DNA of 64,000 nucleotides from Rhodoferax sp. (GTDB lineage: Bacteria > Pseudomonadota > Gammaproteobacteria > Burkholderiales > Burkholderiaceae_C), in the NCBI RefSeq assembly GCF_018780565.1, contig NZ_JADMJN010000002.1:186001-250000 (forward strand). Direction: 5' to 3'. This document shows positions 61,646 to 64,000 of the stretch, piece after piece (position 1 is the first letter of the stretch; each line of letters starts with the position of its first letter). A model generated the notes under the pieces. The model worked only from the letters and a program-made list of their open reading frames with translations. It was not told where the DNA came from and made no database searches. The translations under genes and the position numbers were made by a program.

Positions 61646-63052
61646 ATGCAGATCGCTGCCATGTCCGCGGGCCTGCAGCGACGTTTGTTGCTCTTGTTGC
61701 TGGGCCCGCTTTTTTTCCTGGCTTGCATCAATACCTGGTTTGACTACCGGTCGGCAGACACCGCTGCCCTGCAACAGGATAGGCAGTTGCTCAAACTGGT
61801 ACCCCTGCTGGCGGACTCGGTGGTGGCCAGTGGCAAAACCCCAAATGCTTTGCCGGTGATGCTGGCGGCCCCCGTCATTGAGGAGTTTCTCAAAGACGGG
61901 GCGAGCCTCTCGGCCTTTGCCATCGCTGATTTGTCCGGGCAGGTCCTGTTGGGGGAGGCCTGGTTGAGTCTGGTGCCGCCAGCGACCTATGAGCCGGAGT
62001 TCTCCAGCGAGGAAGAGGGCGGCGTGACCTACCGTATTGTGTCGCAGCGTGTCCACACCGCCGCTGGTGAGCTGGTGGTTCGTCTGGCCGATGGCTCGGA
62101 CCCGCGCCAACAGTGGCTCAGGCAGGTTCTCTTCAGGGTATTGCTGCCCAACCTGCTGCTCATGGTGGGCGCTGTCTTCGCGGTCAATTGGGCCGTCAGG
62201 CGCGCCTTGCGCCCTTTGCTGGAACTGAAAGAGGCGGTGGAGCATCGTTCGCCCCGCGACCTCAGTGCGATCGACGTCCACGCCTCCCCGGAAGAAGTGC
62301 GCCCTTTGGTGCAGTCGCTCAATCGCCTCTTTGATCTGGTCAACGCGCAGGCCGAGAGCCAGCGCCGTTTTGTGGCCGATGCTGCGCATCAGTTGCGCAC
62401 GCCGCTTGCCGGTTTGCAGGCGCAAGTGGAGGCATGGGCGCAGGCCGTCAACATGCCCTCTGCGGCCCCTCAGTCTGCGATTCAATTGGAAGCGAGTCAG
62501 ATCAATCGCCTGCGTGATGCTGCGCGTCGCACGTCGCAACTGGCCAATCAGTTGCTGGCGCTCTCACGTGCTGATGCGCGCAGCCTGGATGCACAGCCCT
62601 TGCATCGGGTGGATTTGAAGGACTTGTGCGAAACCTTGCTGGAAATGCATCTGAACGCCGCCTCGGAAAAGCGCATCGATTTGGGTCTGGAGCTTGAGGC
62701 CGTGCATGTCACGGGTCATGAATGGCTGTTGCGGGAACTGGTGGGTAATTTGCTGGACAACGCACTGAAGTACACGCCAGAAGGTGGCATGGTCACCCTG
62801 CGTTGTGCATGGGCAGCCAGCGGCGAGCGCACGGTGTTGCTGGAGGTTGAGGACGATGGCCCCGGTGTGCCGGTGGCCGAGCGATCTCGCGTGTTCGAGC
62901 GCTTCTACCGGGTGCCGGGAGCCAGCGGCGAAGGCAATGGACTGGGCTTGGCGATTGCCGCAGAGATTGCGCGGGTGCACCGGAGTCAACTCTTTGTGGA
63001 CACCGGCCGGGGTGGGAAAGGCGCGCGTTTTACCTTGTTGTTCACGACCTGA
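61646..63052 (+). CDS. Sensor histidine kinase (TctE-like)
   Basis: The 468-residue protein has two membrane helices (~11-29 and ~160-185), a ~130-residue periplasmic loop, a HAMP-like stretch, the dimerisation helix with His248 in RRFVADAAHQLRTPLAG, and the ATPase domain (GNLLDNALKYTPEGG, EDDGPGVPV, GEGNGLGLAIAAEIA). The QRRFVADAAHQLRTPLAGL signature is typical of TctE sensors that control tricarboxylate uptake; two Bug proteins are in this window but 28 kb away. It pairs with the regulator before it. Confidence 0.93.
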   Translation: MQIAAMSAGLQRRLLLLLLGPLFFLACINTWFDYRSADTAALQQDRQLLKLVPLLADSVVASGKTPNALPVMLAAPVIEEFLKDGASLSAFAIADLSGQVLLGEAWLSLVPPATYEPEFSSEEEGGVTYRIVSQRVHTAAGELVVRLADGSDPRQQWLRQVLFRVLLPNLLLMVGAVFAVNWAVRRALRPLLELKEAVEHRSPRDLSAIDVHASPEEVRPLVQSLNRLFDLVNAQAESQRRFVADAAHQLRTPLAGLQAQVEAWAQAVNMPSAAPQSAIQLEASQINRLRDAARRTSQLANQLLALSRADARSLDAQPLHRVDLKDLCETLLEMHLNAASEKRIDLGLELEAVHVTGHEWLLRELVGNLLDNALKYTPEGGMVTLRCAWAASGERTVLLEVEDDGPGVPVAERSRVFERFYRVPGASGEGNGLGLAIAAEIARVHRSQLFVDTGRGGKGARFTLLFTT

Positions 63053-63113
63053 CCCCTCGAAAACCCTTGGTTGCGCTGTGAGAGAATGAATTCATCCATT
63101 CGCCCTGTGCACC

Positions 63114-63779
63114 ATGTCTGACGCCGAACCCACCCCCTCCTCAAGCTCTTCAGGCAGTGAGATTGCCGCCCCGGTTCGCAAGCGCCCCAAGCCTGGCGAG
63201 CGCCGGGTGCAGATCCTTCAGGCGCTGGCAACCATGCTGGAACAACCGGGTGCCGAGCGCATCACGACAGCGGCCCTGGCAGCGCGCCTGGATGTGAGCG
63301 AAGCGGCCTTGTACCGACATTTCGCCAGCAAGGCGCAGATGTTTGAGGGCTTGATCGAGTTCATAGAACAGACTGTGTTCTCGCTGGTGAATCAGATTGG
63401 CGAACGCGAAAGTGCGGACGCTGCCACAGACAGTGCATCCGGTACACGCCAGGCCGGAAAAGTGGTCGCCATGCTGATGCAGTTCGCCGAAAAAAATCCC
63501 GGCATGACCCGCGTCATGGTGGGGGATGCGCTGGTGTTTGAGAACGAACGCCTGCAGCAGCGCATGAACCAGTTCTTTGACAAGATTGAAGCCACCCTGA
63601 AGCAGAGCCTTCGTGGCAGCGCTGAACTCAGTGGTTCGGCCACTCCCAGCGTAGATGTCCAGGTGCGGGCCTCTGTCCTGACCGCCTTTGTGGTTGGTCG
63701 CCTGCAGCGTTTTGCGCGCTCTGGTTTCAGACGCCTGCCCTCCGAATTCCTTGACGCCAGTCTGGCACAAATGCTTTAA
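63114..63779 (+). CDS. slmA: Nucleoid occlusion factor SlmA (TetR-like)
   Basis: The 221-residue protein has a Ser/Pro-rich N-terminal tail, then RVQILQALATMLEQPGAERI, TAALAARLDVSEAALYRHFA and the helical C-terminus with QFAEKNPGMTRVMVGDALVF, closely matching SlmA. It binds specific sites on the chromosome and blocks FtsZ assembly over the nucleoid. The arrangement near argB supports the call. A fumarylacetoacetate-hydrolase-like gene follows after three bases. Confidence 0.93.
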   Translation: MSDAEPTPSSSSSGSEIAAPVRKRPKPGERRVQILQALATMLEQPGAERITTAALAARLDVSEAALYRHFASKAQMFEGLIEFIEQTVFSLVNQIGERESADAATDSASGTRQAGKVVAMLMQFAEKNPGMTRVMVGDALVFENERLQQRMNQFFDKIEATLKQSLRGSAELSGSATPSVDVQVRASVLTAFVVGRLQRFARSGFRRLPSEFLDASLAQML

Positions 63780-63782
63780 ATC

Positions 63783-64000
63783 ATGAAACTTGTACGCTAT
63801 GGAAATCCGGGCAAAGAAAAGCCTGGTCTGGTCGATGCTGATGGCAAGCTGCGTGATTTAAGCGCCGTCATCGCCGACCTGGGTCCAGACCAATTGAGTG
63901 ACGCTGCGCTTAAGCGCCTGCGCAAACTGGATGCGTCCAAATTGCCGCTGGTTCGCGGCAAGCCGCGCATGGGCTGTCCGGTGGCGGGCATTGGCAAGTT
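63783..64000 (+). CDS. Fumarylacetoacetate hydrolase family protein, 3' end outside the window
   Basis: ATG 63783 opens MKLVRYGNPGKEKPGLVDAD and continues in frame to the window edge, about 72 codons. The start is typical of the N-terminal domain of FAH-family hydrolases (ureidoglycolate lyase/2-keto-hydrolase group). The catalytic domain lies beyond the window, so the exact activity cannot be judged. It begins three bases after the slmA stop codon. Confidence 0.85.
   Translation, partial: MKLVRYGNPGKEKPGLVDADGKLRDLSAVIADLGPDQLSDAALKRLRKLDASKLPLVRGKPRMGCPVAGIGK

Overview
This looks like a stretch of the main chromosome of a betaproteobacterium of the family Comamonadaceae (Rhodoferax/Polaromonas-like). 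The evidence is the high-GC coding style, HtpG, HemE, PriA, ArgB and SlmA of betaproteobacterial type, two tctC-like Bug binding proteins, PHA/phasin genes, and a short degenerate dispersed element (54 bp, GCTAY...TAGC) seen in about ten copies. Nothing resembles a tRNA, an rRNA or a CRISPR array. Assignments rest on reading motifs, not on database searches.

Layout. 0-3.4 kb: end of an unknown gene, a chemoreceptor with a membrane-embedded sensor, and a PAS histidine kinase translated right behind it. 3.4-10 kb: FKBP isomerase, a fused phosphotransferase/P-loop kinase, a YncE-like lipoprotein, an alpha/beta hydrolase lipoprotein, and htpG with a sigma-32-like promoter. 10-16 kb: a hybrid kinase with two almost identical tandem PAS modules, overlapping a receiver-GGDEF protein, then a lipase-like hydrolase and an rRNA pseudouridine synthase. 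16.1-23.1 kb: the most unusual block. It holds two exported caspase-fold proteases, a lipoprotein, an OmpA-like protein, a CHASE2 membrane sensor without a recognisable output domain, and a small exported protein. The second caspase carries a textbook EF-hand loop and a DUF4384-like tail.

23.1-34.6 kb: a Crp/Fnr-type regulator faces a seven-gene unit in the order acyl-CoA ligase, LivG-, LivH-, LivM-, LivK- and LivF-like ABC transporter, and PaaK-like ligase. The intergenic region is full of dyads. Two Bug binding proteins follow. 34.6-37.4 kb: DUF1840, creatininase-like and B12/radical-SAM proteins on the minus strand. 37.5-39.2 kb: a decayed defence/toxin patch with a frameshifted XRE antitoxin-like gene, an intact Fic protein and a 39-codon stub resembling the HsdR N-terminus. 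39.2-47.4 kb: housekeeping genes (DUF167, DsbD, CoA-binding protein, desaturase, tethered receiver, HemE, PriA), with an AT-rich hemE-priA gap containing two strict DnaA boxes.

47.5-57 kb: MarR, FecR and a predicted aminopeptidase. Then comes a storage-lipid neighbourhood: PHA-system protein, CoA-transferase, acyl-CoA-binding protein, wax-ester synthase/DGAT, TPR-like protein, TetR, patatin and phasin. 57.2-57.6 kb is a dead IS5-type transposase tail. 58-64 kb: a WbpM/CapD-type dehydratase, argB, a TctD/TctE-like two-component pair, slmA and the start of a fumarylacetoacetate-hydrolase-family gene cut by the window edge.
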